Below are positions 40,788 to 49,495 of a DNA stretch of 64,000 bases, piece by piece. Origin of the DNA: Rosenbergiella epipactidis (GTDB taxonomy: Bacteria > Pseudomonadota > Gammaproteobacteria > Enterobacterales > Enterobacteriaceae); the NCBI RefSeq assembly GCF_018494055.1, contig NZ_JABBFQ010000004.1, forward strand, positions 1-64,000. Direction: 5' to 3'. Below the pieces are notes generated by a model that worked only from the letters and a program-made list of their open reading frames with translations, was not told where the DNA came from and did no database searches. The position numbers were made by a program, and so were the translations under genes. Each line of letters starts with the position of its first letter. The stretch's first letter is position 1.

Positions 40788-42013
40788 TACTCAGCCTTGT
40801 TTTCTGCCGACTGTGTCGCTTTTGCATCGGCCACCGTGACCTTGCTCCCGGTCGTCAGTCGATCAATGCCATCAGAGACTAATTTATCGCCAGGTTTCAC
40901 TCCAGACAGAATGACTTGCTGGTCATCACCAAATAGTGGCCCGGTCTTCACGGCTTGACGCACCACGGTATTATCCGGTTGGATAATAAACACGAAGCTG
41001 CCATCGCTACTTAGCTGAATCGCTTGAGTCGACACCACAGTTGCCTGTTTTAACAGGTCGATTTGCAGGCGTAAGTTGACAAACTGATTGGCGAACAGCG
41101 CCTCATTTTGGTTGGCAAACATCGCTTTCAGCGCGACGCTACCCGTACTGGTATCGATGGTATTGCTGATAAAGCGAACGTCACCCTGTGCCAATACCGT
41201 CGAACCGTCTTGATCGAGCGCAGTCGCCGGTAAGGCTTGGCCCTGATGTAACTTACTGGCGAGTTGTCCGACATAACTTTGCGGCACGCTAAAGGTGACC
41301 GCTGCGGGCTGCATCTGGGTAATGGTGACAATACCGGTGGTATCGCCGCTCTGCACTAAGTTACCTGCATCGACCAGACGTAAACCAACCCGTCCGGTTA
41401 CGGGCGCGGTGATCCGTGCGTAACTAATACTCACCTTCGCATTGTTAATCTGAGCGATATCTTGCTGCACGGTACCGCGATACTGGCCAACCGTCGCAAT
41501 CTGGCTTTCCAAATCTTGTTTAGAGAGGGAGTCCTGAGCGTAGAGCTTACGGTAACGCGCTAAGGTTAACTCGGCGTTCTTAAGCAGCGCTTGGTTTTCT
41601 GCTAAGGCGCCTTGGTACTGCGCTAAGGTGGCTTGATAGTCACGGTCATCGATCTGTGCCAATAACTGCCCGGCAGTTACCTTTTGTCCCTCGGTGAACA
41701 GAACCTTATCCAGCTGACCGGTGATGCGGCTGGTAACCGTTACGCTGGCATTAGGAATGACAGTACCTGGTGCCGACACATAGACCGGGACATCGGCTTG
41801 TTGGGCATTTACCGCGTGAACAATGGTGGCTGCCCTCGCCCCCATGCCAGGCCCCATCGCATGTCTTCCCGAGGGTGCGCCCCCTGCAGAAGAAGATGAA
41901 GAGTGCGTAAAGAACAGACGCCAAGCAATCACTGCCAGCACAATAATAATAACAATAATGGCCAGTTTTTTGAGCCAAGCACGACGCGCCGGTCGCTGAG
42001 AAGTATTGGTCAT
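40787..42013 (-). CDS. mdtA: Membrane fusion protein MdtA
   Basis: MdtA is the periplasmic adaptor linking the MdtBC transporter to the outer-membrane channel. The 408-aa protein has an N-terminal membrane anchor ([19 protein letters not shown]), a glycine/serine spacer, a lipoyl/barrel-sandwich domain split around an alpha-helical hairpin ([35 protein letters not shown]), and a beta-barrel domain with [21 protein letters not shown]. It is the first gene of the mdtA-mdtB-mdtC-outer-membrane-factor operon. AAGAAG lies before the ATG. baeSR and mdtD, which follow in E. coli, are not here. Confidence 0.95.
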   Translation of the reverse strand: MTNTSQRPARRAWLKKLAIIVIIIVLAVIAWRLFFTHSSSSSAGGAPSGRHAMGPGMGARAATIVHAVNAQQADVPVYVSAPGTVIPNASVTVTSRITGQLDKVLFTEGQKVTAGQLLAQIDDRDYQATLAQYQGALAENQALLKNAELTLARYRKLYAQDSLSKQDLESQIATVGQYRGTVQQDIAQINNAKVSISYARITAPVTGRVGLRLVDAGNLVQSGDTTGIVTITQMQPAAVTFSVPQSYVGQLASKLHQGQALPATALDQDGSTVLAQGDVRFISNTIDTSTGSVALKAMFANQNEALFANQFVNLRLQIDLLKQATVVSTQAIQLSSDGSFVFIIQPDNTVVRQAVKTGPLFGDDQQVILSGVKPGDKLVSDGIDRLTTGSKVTVADAKATQSAENKAE

Positions 42014-42174
42014 GGTTCTTCTTAATCATCAGGAGACACAAACAACCTTCTGTCGCGCAGCGGCCAACAGGGAGGTCAAAGTAGCCTTCATTATTAGCAA
42101 GCTGACGCTGAGTTGCCAGAATAAATTAGTAAGGAAGGCGTTAAATTATTTCTGCCAGCGTAAACATCCTCCCG

Positions 42175-42205
42175 GAAAAAGAAAAGGACGGCCCATTGAC
42201 CGTCC
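42175..42205 (-). terminator. Terminator of the PBP3 paralogue gene
   Basis: GGACGG (42186-42191) pairs with CCGTCC (42200-42205), and on the minus strand TTTTCTTTTT follows. It is about 20 nt after the stop and separates this gene from the mdt operon. Confidence 0.85.
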
Positions 42206-42222
42206 TGTCTTTATCGAGAAGC

Positions 42223-43956
42223 TTAGTGTTGCGCTTGAGGATCTTGCGGGGTGTAGATGGCATCGGGCGCAATATTCATATGCTTCAATACTGGGCCGAT
42301 AATATTTCCGAATACCGGTGCCGCAACGCTTCCGCCAAAGTGGTCGCCTGCGGTGGGGTGGTTAATCATAATCACTAAGGCCACCACCGGATGACTGGCG
42401 GGCGCAACCCCTGCGGTGTAGTTGATATAACCGCCATCGTATTTACCGTTACTGCCCATTTTTTCGGCCGTACCGGTCTTAATCGCGAGACGATAGCCGG
42501 GGACTGCGGCACGAACCCCTGAACCACCGGGTAAGGCATCACTCTCCATCATATGCACTACGCTGCGCACCACGTCTTCATCTGCTACGCGGGTGCCGAC
42601 AACGGGCGGCGTAACTTTAGTAATCGACAGTGGACGATAAAGCCCAAATGAGCCGAGTGTGGCGTATTCGCGCGCAATCTGTAGCGGGGTTACCCGTAAG
42701 CCGTAGCCGAACGAGAACGTAGCCCGCTCAATATCTGCCCAGCGTTGACGATGCAGTGGGAAGTACCCCACGCTTTCTCCGGTCAATCCTAAGCCGGTCG
42801 AGCGACCAAGTCCGAAGGAACGGTAAGTATTCACTAACACATCTGCTGGCATCGCGAGGGCGATATGCGAGACGCCGATATCACTCGATTTTTGTAAGAT
42901 CCCGGTCATGGTCAGACGTGGCCAGTGGCCGACATCGCGAATTAAGTGACCGTTAACGCTATAAGGCGTGGTATCGATAACTGAGTCAGGACGGACCAAA
43001 TGACGCTGTAACCCTTCCATTACGACTAAAGGTTTAACGGTCGATCCCGGTTCAAAACTGTCGTTAATCGCCACGTTACGCATCTGCGCGGCATTCGCCC
43101 CTTCATAATTATTGGGGTTATAGGAGGGATAAGAGGCCATCCCTAATACCTCGCCGGTATCTACCCGCACCATCACAGCCGCGCCAGAGTCAGCCTTATT
43201 TAGCAAGACACCATCACGTAATTTCGAAAACATGGTGTATTGAATAAATTTATCGATACTCAGTTGGACCGTCGGTGGCTGCGTCGGCGGCTGATAGCTC
43301 AGCATAGAGATAATATTACCGTGACGGTCTTGGCGGTATTTCTCTTTGCCCGGCACCCCTTGTAATAGGGTATCGAAACTGTGCTCTAATCCATTCAGGC
43401 CTTTGTTGTCGGCACCGACAATGCCAATGAGTGGTGCTGCGGCCTCGGCCATCGGGTAATAACGGCTATCGTCATAGACCGAGGTCAAGCCTTGCAAATG
43501 CAAGCTAGAGATATCTTTCGCGATGCCTAGTTCAACTTTACGTCCCAGATAGAGGAAACGTTTTTTGGCGTTAGCCATGATCAGGTTAGCCAACTGCTCT
43601 GGACGCATATTTAAGGCGTTGGCCAGATAGGCCCACTTAGGGCTGTAGAAATTAGGATTCGCTTCAAGGATTTTTAACGGATCGGCAATGATATCGCGGG
43701 ACGGGACGCTTAAGGCAACGGTTTCACCGTTGCGGTCTAATAAGGTTCCGCGATTGGTGGGTAAGGTCACTGTACGCAGCGAACGTTGATCAGCCTCGTG
43801 CTCCAGCATCGGTTGGTCGACCAGCTGGAGATCGCCGACACGCAACAGTAACAATCCTAAGCAGGCCACGACCCCGAGGCAGACCAGACGAAATCGAAAT
43901 GAGTTAAACGGCGATTTAGCTGAGTCTTTTCCTGTTTTCTTTTTCATCCGGGGCAT
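42223..43956 (-). CDS. FtsI (PBP3) paralogue, class B penicillin-binding protein
   Basis: This is a septal-type peptidoglycan transpeptidase. The 577-aa protein (E. coli FtsI 588) has a cytoplasmic basic tail, one membrane anchor (about 22-40), the pedestal domain with NRGTLLDRNG, and the transpeptidase domain with S305-TVK (catalytic Ser and Lys), S357-S-D359 at the SxN position, and K493-TGT. Similarity to FtsI is high throughout, but it is not in the division and cell-wall cluster and lacks a long C-terminal tail, so it is a second copy like the acid-adapted PBP3SAL of Salmonella. The Asp in place of Asn in the second motif is unusual for FtsI. MKKK (43947) is an alternative start. It stands alone with its own terminator. 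Confidence 0.9.
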   Translation of the reverse strand: MPRMKKKTGKDSAKSPFNSFRFRLVCLGVVACLGLLLLRVGDLQLVDQPMLEHEADQRSLRTVTLPTNRGTLLDRNGETVALSVPSRDIIADPLKILEANPNFYSPKWAYLANALNMRPEQLANLIMANAKKRFLYLGRKVELGIAKDISSLHLQGLTSVYDDSRYYPMAEAAAPLIGIVGADNKGLNGLEHSFDTLLQGVPGKEKYRQDRHGNIISMLSYQPPTQPPTVQLSIDKFIQYTMFSKLRDGVLLNKADSGAAVMVRVDTGEVLGMASYPSYNPNNYEGANAAQMRNVAINDSFEPGSTVKPLVVMEGLQRHLVRPDSVIDTTPYSVNGHLIRDVGHWPRLTMTGILQKSSDIGVSHIALAMPADVLVNTYRSFGLGRSTGLGLTGESVGYFPLHRQRWADIERATFSFGYGLRVTPLQIAREYATLGSFGLYRPLSITKVTPPVVGTRVADEDVVRSVVHMMESDALPGGSGVRAAVPGYRLAIKTGTAEKMGSNGKYDGGYINYTAGVAPASHPVVALVIMINHPTAGDHFGGSVAAPVFGNIIGPVLKHMNIAPDAIYTPQDPQAQH

Positions 43957-44108
43957 AGCAGTCCGATAGGTTTAAAGTAAAGATAAATTTATCGGTAGTT
44001 TACCTCAAAAAGCCGTTATTCGGTCCGAAAACTGTGTTTCAGTTCGTAATTGAAGCTGGCAATATCCCGTAACGTTATGAAAAATAACAATTAAGGCCTT
44101 TTTTAGAG

Positions 44109-44180
44109 AAAAAAAAACCTGCGCGGACGCGCAGGCTGGTGTAATCCATGGATAGATGTTCACCGATTAATACCTCTGGG
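44109..44180 (-). ncRNA. omrA: OmrA/OmrB-type small regulatory RNA (single copy)
   Basis: The minus strand from 44180 begins CCCAGAGGTATTAATCGGTG, nearly identical to the conserved 5' seed end of E. coli OmrA and OmrB. It ends in the hairpin CCTGCGCGTCCGCGCAGG and a run of about nine T (44109-44117 on plus). The length is about 72 nt. E. coli has tandem omrA and omrB between aas and galR; here one copy sits at the same place. Known Omr RNAs are activated by OmpR-EnvZ and repress outer-membrane protein and curli genes through the 5' end. A -10 element TAAAGT lies just upstream of 44180. Whether it is OmrA or OmrB cannot be decided. Confidence 0.92.
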
Positions 44181-44275
44181 AGAGTTACTTTACTGAAAAC
44201 AGATCAACAACAGCCAGTCTTAAAACGCAACAGAACCCGGCAAAATGTAACTAACATTTAGCATCGTAACGTTTT
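44181..44275 (-). promoter_or_regulatory. Promoter of the Omr sRNA with possible OmpR site
   Basis: TAAAGT is correctly spaced as a -10 element (44187-44192 region). Further upstream, the minus strand reads TGTTAGTTACATTTTG around 44243-44260, resembling the TnTTACATTT-type OmpR repeats that activate E. coli omrA/B. The OmpR assignment is inference. Confidence 0.5.
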
Positions 44276-44366
44276 CACGCGAATTGCTCGGACTTTAGAA
44301 CAAAACTGAGATCTGCGCGGCATTTATCGTGGTTACATCGCCCAGTGATTGACGTAACATAATGCA

Positions 44367-44382
44367 GTGTAAACGTTTACCC
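44367..44382 (+). promoter_or_regulatory. GalR/GalS operator in front of galR
   Basis: GTGTAAACGTTTACCC contains the perfect 12-bp palindrome GTAAACGTTTAC (44369-44380), the core of GalR operators. It ends 16 bp before the galR ATG, implying autoregulation. Confidence 0.75.
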
Positions 44383-44395
44383 TGGAAGTTTTACT

Positions 44396-45403
44396 ATGGC
44401 TACTATTAAGGATGTCGCCCGATTGGCGGGGGTTTCCGTCGCAACGGTGTCGCGTGTCCTCAATCAATCTCCTAAAGCTAGTGCTCACTCACAAAAAGTC
44501 GTGGCCGAGGCGATGGCACAGCTAAATTATATTCCTAACGCGAATGCCCGCGCCCTTGCGCAGCAATCAACAGCCACCTTAGGCTTACTGGTCAATGATG
44601 TCTCTGACCCCTTCTTCGGCGCGATGGTGAAGGCCGTGGACCAAGTCGCGATTCAGACCGGGAATTTTTTATTGATCGGTAACGGTTACCACCGCGCCTC
44701 GCAGGAAAAATTAGCCATCGAGCAGTTGATCCGCCACCAATGCCAAAGCCTAGTCGTTCACGCCAAGATGATCAGTGATGAAGACTTACAAACCCTAATG
44801 CGTCAGGTTCCGGGAATGGTGGTTAATAATCGCGTAGTGAAGGGGTTCGAGTCGCGTTGTATCGCCCTCGACAATCGTTATGGGAGCTGGCTGGCAACCC
44901 GTCACTTGATCAGTCAGGGCCACCAAAAAATCGCCTATATCTGCTCTAGCCACACGATTTCTGACGCGAAAGAACGCCTTGCCGGCTATCACGATGCGCT
45001 GCGTGATCATGGATTGACCCCACAGAGCGAGCTTATCGCTTATGGTGAACCGGATGAGAATGGCGGTGAGCAAGCGATGGTGTCACTGTTGGCACAGGGC
45101 CGACACTTAACGGCGATCGCCTGCTACAACGATTCGATGGCAGCCGGTGCACTGGCCGCTCTCACCGACAATGGCTTACACGTGCCGGAACAGATCTCGA
45201 TGGTTGGCTTCGACGATGTCCACGTCTCCCGCTATGTTCGCCCACGTTTAACGACCGTTCGTTACCCTGTGGTCGCGATGGCTCAGCAGGCGGCACACTT
45301 AGCGTTAGCCTTAGGTAACGGGTTAGCGCCACCCCCGGTGACGCATCTTTTCCAACCCACCTTAGTCATTCGTCATTCGGTAGCGCGCTTAGAAGAACTG
45401 TAA
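44396..45403 (+). CDS. galR: Galactose operon repressor GalR (LacI family)
   Basis: This LacI/GalR-family repressor of galactose transport and metabolism genes has 335 aa. The N-terminal helix-turn-helix reads TIKDVARLAGVSVATVSRVLN, followed by the hinge helix (NANARALAQQ) and a periplasmic-binding-protein-like sugar domain (LVNDVSDPFFGAMVKAVDQ, ISMVGFDDVHVSRYVRPRLTTV). Its place beside lysA and downstream of omr matches E. coli galR. The operator palindrome upstream supports autoregulation. It is convergent with lysA, 10 nt apart. Confidence 0.95.
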   Translation: MATIKDVARLAGVSVATVSRVLNQSPKASAHSQKVVAEAMAQLNYIPNANARALAQQSTATLGLLVNDVSDPFFGAMVKAVDQVAIQTGNFLLIGNGYHRASQEKLAIEQLIRHQCQSLVVHAKMISDEDLQTLMRQVPGMVVNNRVVKGFESRCIALDNRYGSWLATRHLISQGHQKIAYICSSHTISDAKERLAGYHDALRDHGLTPQSELIAYGEPDENGGEQAMVSLLAQGRHLTAIACYNDSMAAGALAALTDNGLHVPEQISMVGFDDVHVSRYVRPRLTTVRYPVVAMAQQAAHLALALGNGLAPPPVTHLFQPTLVIRHSVARLEEL

Positions 45404-45413
45404 TCGAGACCGC

Positions 45414-46685
45414 TTAACAGCGAAGAGGCTGGGCACTCTCTAACGCCAGTAGCTCATCCAGCATTTGCCGACGACGGATCTCGGTCGCACGGCCTTGATC
45501 CAGTAAGACTTCCGGGATTAGTGGACGGCTATTGTAGTTCGACGACATCGAGGCCCCATAAGCGCCGGTGTCATGAAAAACCAGATAATCCCCCACCTGA
45601 GTCTGTGGCAGGTCACGCGGTTCAACTTCTCCGCCCGCTAGCTGAGTAAAGACGTCCCCTGATTCGCAGAGCGGTCCCGCCACCAGCGTCTGTTGCTGAG
45701 GCCGCACACTGGCATCACTCCCGTCTGCAGGCATCACCGAAATATGATGGTAACTGCCGTACATCGCCGGGCGCATCAGATCGCTAAATCCCGCATCGAC
45801 TAAGGTGAAATGACGGTTGCCCATCCATTTGGTGCCTCGCACTTCGCTGACCAAAACCCCCGATTGGGCAACAAGGAAGCGCCCAGGCTCGATCTCGAGG
45901 GTTACTTGGTGGCCGAGATGAGCGGCAATACGCTGGCGAGCCTGATCCCATAATGAGAAATAATGGGCAGGGTCGATCTCTTGATCGTCAAAGGTGTAAG
46001 GCGTCGATAAGCCGCCACCTGCCGAGATCGCCTGCAGATCACAGCCGCTGCTTAGCACTTGCTCGACCATCGCATCACAGACCTGTTGCAGATGTTGATA
46101 ATCCACTCCTGAGCCAATGTGCATATGTAAGCCTTCAAGCTGCAAACCTGCCTGCTGAATCACGGCTAGCGCATCGGGCAGTTGCTGGTACCAAATACCG
46201 TGCTTACTGTTTTCACCACCGGTATTGGTTTTCTGGCTATGCCCGTGTCCAAACCCCGGATTGATGCGTAACCAGACGCGATGTCCCGGCGAGCACTCAG
46301 CCAGTTGCTTGAGCATATCGATGGAGCCGGTATTGACCGTCACCTTAAGATCGACCACTCGCGCCAGACCTTCGCGATCAAGCAGGTCAGCGGTAAAGAC
46401 GATATCATCACCTTGCGGCTGATAACCCGCTTGGAGCGCACGGGTCAATTCCCCTACCGATACCGAGTCGACCTTAACCCCTTCCTCGCGCATTAAGCGC
46501 AGGATATGTGTATTCGAACACGATTTCTGCGCAAAACGAATCACATCAAACTGCCGTAACTTGGCGATTTGTTGACGAATAATTTGCGCATCATAGGCCC
46601 AGAATGGCCCTTGATAATGCTGAGCTAAAGCCAGCAGTTGCGTCTGGTGTAAGGCGGTTGCAGGGTCAGTGATCGGGGTAGGCAT
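45414..46685 (-). CDS. lysA: Diaminopimelate decarboxylase
   Basis: LysA converts meso-diaminopimelate to lysine, the last step of lysine synthesis. The 423-aa PLP enzyme (alanine-racemase fold) has the PLP lysine K54 in VIRFAQKSCSN, HMHIGSGVDY, the phosphate-binding SAGGGL, EPGRFLVAQSG and the GPLCESGD cysteine motif at the dimer active site. I start at the ATG at 46685, where AAGGAG sits 8 nt upstream; a frame to 46703 adds six residues. It is divergent from its activator lysR. Confidence 0.97.
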   Translation of the reverse strand: MPTPITDPATALHQTQLLALAQHYQGPFWAYDAQIIRQQIAKLRQFDVIRFAQKSCSNTHILRLMREEGVKVDSVSVGELTRALQAGYQPQGDDIVFTADLLDREGLARVVDLKVTVNTGSIDMLKQLAECSPGHRVWLRINPGFGHGHSQKTNTGGENSKHGIWYQQLPDALAVIQQAGLQLEGLHMHIGSGVDYQHLQQVCDAMVEQVLSSGCDLQAISAGGGLSTPYTFDDQEIDPAHYFSLWDQARQRIAAHLGHQVTLEIEPGRFLVAQSGVLVSEVRGTKWMGNRHFTLVDAGFSDLMRPAMYGSYHHISVMPADGSDASVRPQQQTLVAGPLCESGDVFTQLAGGEVEPRDLPQTQVGDYLVFHDTGAYGASMSSNYNSRPLIPEVLLDQGRATEIRRRQMLDELLALESAQPLRC

Positions 46686-46794
46686 TCTATTCTCCTTAAG
46701 CAAGACTCACAGTTAGCCATACTCTTTCCATATTGAAAAATATCATTTAATCGATACTCTATTCATTTTTGATATAGTGATAACGAGAAGCGTG

Positions 46795-47715
46795 ATGACC
46801 CCATTAAGCTGGCGACAAATCGAAATCTTTCATGCGGTGATGACCCAAGGCACCTTGACCAGCGCGGCCGCGCTGCTGCGCACCTCTCAGCCGACATTAA
46901 GCCGAGAGCTAGCACGCCTCGAGCAACAGCTCACCGTGCCGTTGTTTCGACGTAGCCAAGGACGTCTGCACCCCACTCAGCAAGGATTCCGGTTATTTGA
47001 AGAAGTGCAGCGCAGTTGGTACGGCCGTCAGCGCATTCAAGAAACGGCTGCCGGTCTGGCGCAGTTTGAACAATCGGAAATGACCATCGCTTGCTTACCC
47101 GCGTTCTCACAATCTCTGCTGCCCCATGCCTGCGCAGAATATTTACGCGACTACCCCGGCGCGAGTATGACTATCACCCCGCAAGAGTCACCTTTACTTG
47201 AAGAGTGGTTAACGGCACAACGTTTCGATCTTGGTATCACCGAGACGCAATCGGTGCCTGAGGGCTGCGAGATTGATAATTTACTGACGGTCGATGAAGT
47301 CTGTGTACTGCCCGGCGATCACCCTTTGGCCTCGCGTAACCTGCTTAATCCCAACGATTTTTGTGAGCTACCTTTTATTAGCCTGTCGCGAACCGATAGC
47401 TACCGACAACTGCTCGACCAACTGTTTCAAGCAGAAGGCGTATCGCGCCGTCTTACCCTCGAGACCCACAGTGCGGCTTCTGTCTGTGCCATGGTAGGAC
47501 AAGGCTGCGGCGTGTCGATCATCAATCCGCTGACCGCTATCGATTACTTGCCCCATAACGTGGTGATGCGCCGATTCATTGTCTCGGTGCCCTTTACCGT
47601 CAGTGTTGTGACCCCCCGTCATCGTCCTGACTCAGCCGCCCGCACTATGTTTAGCCACTATTTACGAATGACGAGCGCCAACTTACAGCAGCGTATCGAG
47701 CAAGCGCTCACTTAA
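46795..47715 (+). CDS. lysR: LysR, transcriptional activator of lysA
   Basis: LysR is the founding member of the LysR-type regulators and activates lysA when diaminopimelate accumulates. The 306-aa protein has the N-terminal winged HTH (WRQIEIFHAVMTQGTLTSAAALLRTSQPTLSRELARLE) and a C-terminal effector domain with CLPAFSQSLLPHA and LETHSAASVCAMVGQGCGVSIINPL, matching E. coli LysR. The ATG at 46795 is preferred over an upstream GTG at 46777. The 109-bp lysA-lysR interval holds both divergent promoters. Confidence 0.95.
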   Translation: MTPLSWRQIEIFHAVMTQGTLTSAAALLRTSQPTLSRELARLEQQLTVPLFRRSQGRLHPTQQGFRLFEEVQRSWYGRQRIQETAAGLAQFEQSEMTIACLPAFSQSLLPHACAEYLRDYPGASMTITPQESPLLEEWLTAQRFDLGITETQSVPEGCEIDNLLTVDEVCVLPGDHPLASRNLLNPNDFCELPFISLSRTDSYRQLLDQLFQAEGVSRRLTLETHSAASVCAMVGQGCGVSIINPLTAIDYLPHNVVMRRFIVSVPFTVSVVTPRHRPDSAARTMFSHYLRMTSANLQQRIEQALT

Positions 47716-47768
47716 TCATCCAATAAATTTGCAGCAAGAGGCTTGCAACGCGTTTAACGATCCTTTAT

Positions 47769-47783
47769 TGTTATATTATAACA
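47769..47783. promoter_or_regulatory. Zur box before rpmE2-rpmJ2
   Basis: TGTTATATTATAACA is a perfect palindrome that equals the core of the enterobacterial Zur operator (TGTTATANTATAACA). It ends 18 bp before the rpmE2 ATG, where bound Zur would block transcription under zinc-replete conditions. Confidence 0.88.
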
Positions 47784-47801
47784 TTGCATTTAGGAGCACT
47801 T

Positions 47802-48068
47802 ATGAAACCCTCGATTCACCCTACCTATCGTCAGGTGGTATTCCACGATTTGGGGGCCGATCACTATATGGTGATCGGATCAACGATTAAGACCGACCGC
47901 ACAGTCGAATACCAAGGCGAAATCTATCCCTACGTCACCTTGGATGTCTCTGCTCACTCGCACCCTTTCTATACCGGTAAGCAGAAAGAGTTCGCTAAAG
48001 AAGGCAGCGCCGCGCGCTTTGCCCAACGCTTTGGCCGTTTTTTCGAACACACTAAAAAGGATAAATAA
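47802..48068 (+). CDS. rpmE2: 50S ribosomal protein L31 type B (zinc-independent)
   Basis: The 88-aa protein ([18 protein letters not shown]) is the type B L31, which replaces zinc-containing L31 when zinc is scarce. It has no CxxC zinc ribbon. The conserved segments are [31 protein letters not shown] and [10 protein letters not shown]. The ATG at 47802 follows TAGGAG; the Zur palindrome lies directly upstream. Its stop overlaps the rpmJ2 start (TAATG). Confidence 0.97.
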   Translation: MKPSIHPTYRQVVFHDLGADHYMVIGSTIKTDRTVEYQGEIYPYVTLDVSAHSHPFYTGKQKEFAKEGSAARFAQRFGRFFEHTKKDK

Positions 48069-48208
48069 TGAAAGTCCTCAGCTCACTGAAATCGGCAAAA
48101 CAGCGTCATCCCGATTGCAAAATCGTTCATCGCCACGGCCGGGTCTTTGTAATTTGTAAGAGCAACCCGCGTTTTAAAGCCGTTCAGGGAACCAAGAAAA
48201 AACGCTAG
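48068..48208 (+). CDS. rpmJ2: 50S ribosomal protein L36 type B (zinc-independent)
   Basis: This 46-aa protein ([20 protein letters not shown] ... [20 protein letters not shown]) is the YkgO-type L36. It lacks the complete zinc-binding Cys3His set of the normal L36 and replaces it under zinc starvation. It is translationally coupled to rpmE2 and shares its Zur control. Confidence 0.96.
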   Translation: MKVLSSLKSAKQRHPDCKIVHRHGRVFVICKSNPRFKAVQGTKKKR

Positions 48209-48238
48209 GTCTTGATGTAAAAAAGCCGCTTAATATGA

Positions 48239-48271
48239 ACTGTCCAACTTTAAGGGGTCAGTCCAATATTC
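48239..48271 (-). mobile_element. Possible solo insertion-sequence end (IS3 family, IS150-like)
   Basis: Read on the minus strand, 48270-48241 gives TGGACTGACCCCTTAAAGTT then GGACAG, resembling terminal repeats of IS150-group elements (TG-ACTG--CCC---GTTGGAC). No transposase is near, so at most a terminal remnant remains. It is enclosed by an inverted repeat, CGCTTAATAT (48227-48236) with ATATTAAGCG (48294-48303). It marks the border between the conserved backbone and the AT-rich accessory region. Confidence 0.35.
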
Positions 48272-48320
48272 TGGCTTTGGTTTGGAGATAGGAATATTAA
48301 GCGTTAGCGGAACAAATAGA

Positions 48321-48815
48321 CTACCGACAAAAAACAATATTAATCCGTTTGGAAAGCAAAAAGTAAGGGATCCATATTACAACTCCAAAAAGCCCATTCA
48401 CTAATATCTTTACATCCTCCTTTTCATAGTGAGCGTTATCAACGGCAACATGAAGAACAGTAAAATATAACGCGCTGATCATCCCTATCAAATAGTAAAT
48501 TATCATGACTTTTCGAGTGTTTTTCTTGCGTCTAAAAAAGGATAGGGATGCATAAAGAGGGGTAAGAAAATCAGCGATCAGGAACGCAACTGCCGCCATG
48601 ACGTCAAAAGACACGAAACTCATTTCATCGAAATGATCAATCACAATTATAGTGAAACTGTAAAGTTCCTGTGCACTACGAACAATTGCGAGAATAAGCC
48701 CTATGGCAGGAAGATACAGCAGTCCATTAATTTTTCTTAACTCTATATTTTCACAGGCATTACAGAGTCCAGACTCTTTATTTGCGTAGAATCTCTTACA
48801 TTCTATACATTTCAT
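48321..48815 (-). CDS. DUF2569-like membrane protein with N-terminal zinc ribbon
   Basis: This is a 164-aa inner-membrane protein. Residues 1-22 contain two CxxC pairs (MKCIEC ... LCNAC), a likely zinc ribbon, followed by four hydrophobic segments (about 30-50, 70-92, 103-122, 135-155). The layout resembles DUF2569 family proteins, whose role is unknown. The gene is AT-rich compared with the backbone and ends about 110 nt from rpmJ2 in convergent orientation. Its position downstream of a cdi locus is typical accessory cargo; I would not assign a function. Confidence 0.7.
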   Translation of the reverse strand: MKCIECKRFYANKESGLCNACENIELRKINGLLYLPAIGLILAIVRSAQELYSFTIIVIDHFDEMSFVSFDVMAAVAFLIADFLTPLYASLSFFRRKKNTRKVMIIYYLIGMISALYFTVLHVAVDNAHYEKEDVKILVNGLFGVVIWIPYFLLSKRINIVFCR

Positions 48816-49126
48816 TTCTCACTCCAATTTCGTCCATGTTTTGGTAGTAATGGTGAATCCAGTTAGCCGCTAAGAGATGCTTTTCCGATCTCTATCCCCC
48901 CTGTGCTCACTGTTGTCATGTTGCCATCGAGTAACCCACCCCCCGAGTCCATTTACCCTACCTATTTGGATCAGCGACTGAATCTGTCGCCCGTTCTAAC
49001 TCTATTGTCGGTGAAAGCTTTATTGTGAAATTCAGACAAGCTCCCCAGATATCATCAATAATGGATTCTTTACACCAGATTCGCTACCCGCCTAGTAGCT
49101 TTATCCATTTGTAGACGTTGGTATCG
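48816..49126. other. Intergenic region, no gene seen
   Basis: These 311 bases between the zinc-ribbon membrane protein and the small lipoprotein contain no frame with a plausible start and codon use. I recognise no repeat or RNA. They may be decayed accessory DNA. Confidence 0.4.
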
Positions 49127-49495
49127 TTATTTAAAAATTTTTTTGGAAGCCTTATCTATATAGTCTAAAGATGATAAGACGCCCACCTCGTTAAACTTTA
49201 CTATTAAAACTTGGTCTTTATTATTATTAAATGGAATGAGTAGGTATATTCCCCTGTGAATCTGGACGGATTTATACACCCATTCACTGGCATTATTGTA
49301 ATCCTTAGGTAAGTTTGGCGCACCCAATAGCAACAATACTTCCTTTTTCGTTGAGCTCCCTATGATTAACTTTTCTTTAATTGATGATTCAGAATATCGA
49401 TTTAGTTCGGTAGCACGCGTTCTGTCAAGATTCACCATGCAAGCTGAAAGTAAAAATGGCAGGGTTAATACTATAATTTTTCTTATCTTGGACAT
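49127..49495 (-). CDS. Small lipoprotein with BamE/OmlA-like domain
   Basis: This 122-aa protein has a signal peptide ending in the lipobox LLSAC (Cys at residue 19). The mature part has the pattern IIGSSTKKEVLLLLGAPN, typical of SmpA/OmlA (BamE-like) folds, followed by WVYKSVQIHRGIYLLIPF and IVKFNEVGVLSSLDYI. It is a predicted outer-membrane lipoprotein of unknown function. Its start overlaps the stop of the preceding lipoprotein gene, so the pair form an operon. The gene is AT-rich. Confidence 0.75.
   Translation of the reverse strand: MSKIRKIIVLTLPFLLSACMVNLDRTRATELNRYSESSIKEKLIIGSSTKKEVLLLLGAPNLPKDYNNASEWVYKSVQIHRGIYLLIPFNNNKDQVLIVKFNEVGVLSSLDYIDKASKKIFK

Noticed and set aside
44109-44140. 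Hairpin with T run taken as a plain terminator of galR-side transcripts
   Set aside because: The adjoining sequence to 44180 is the conserved Omr seed, so the hairpin is the sRNA's own terminator.
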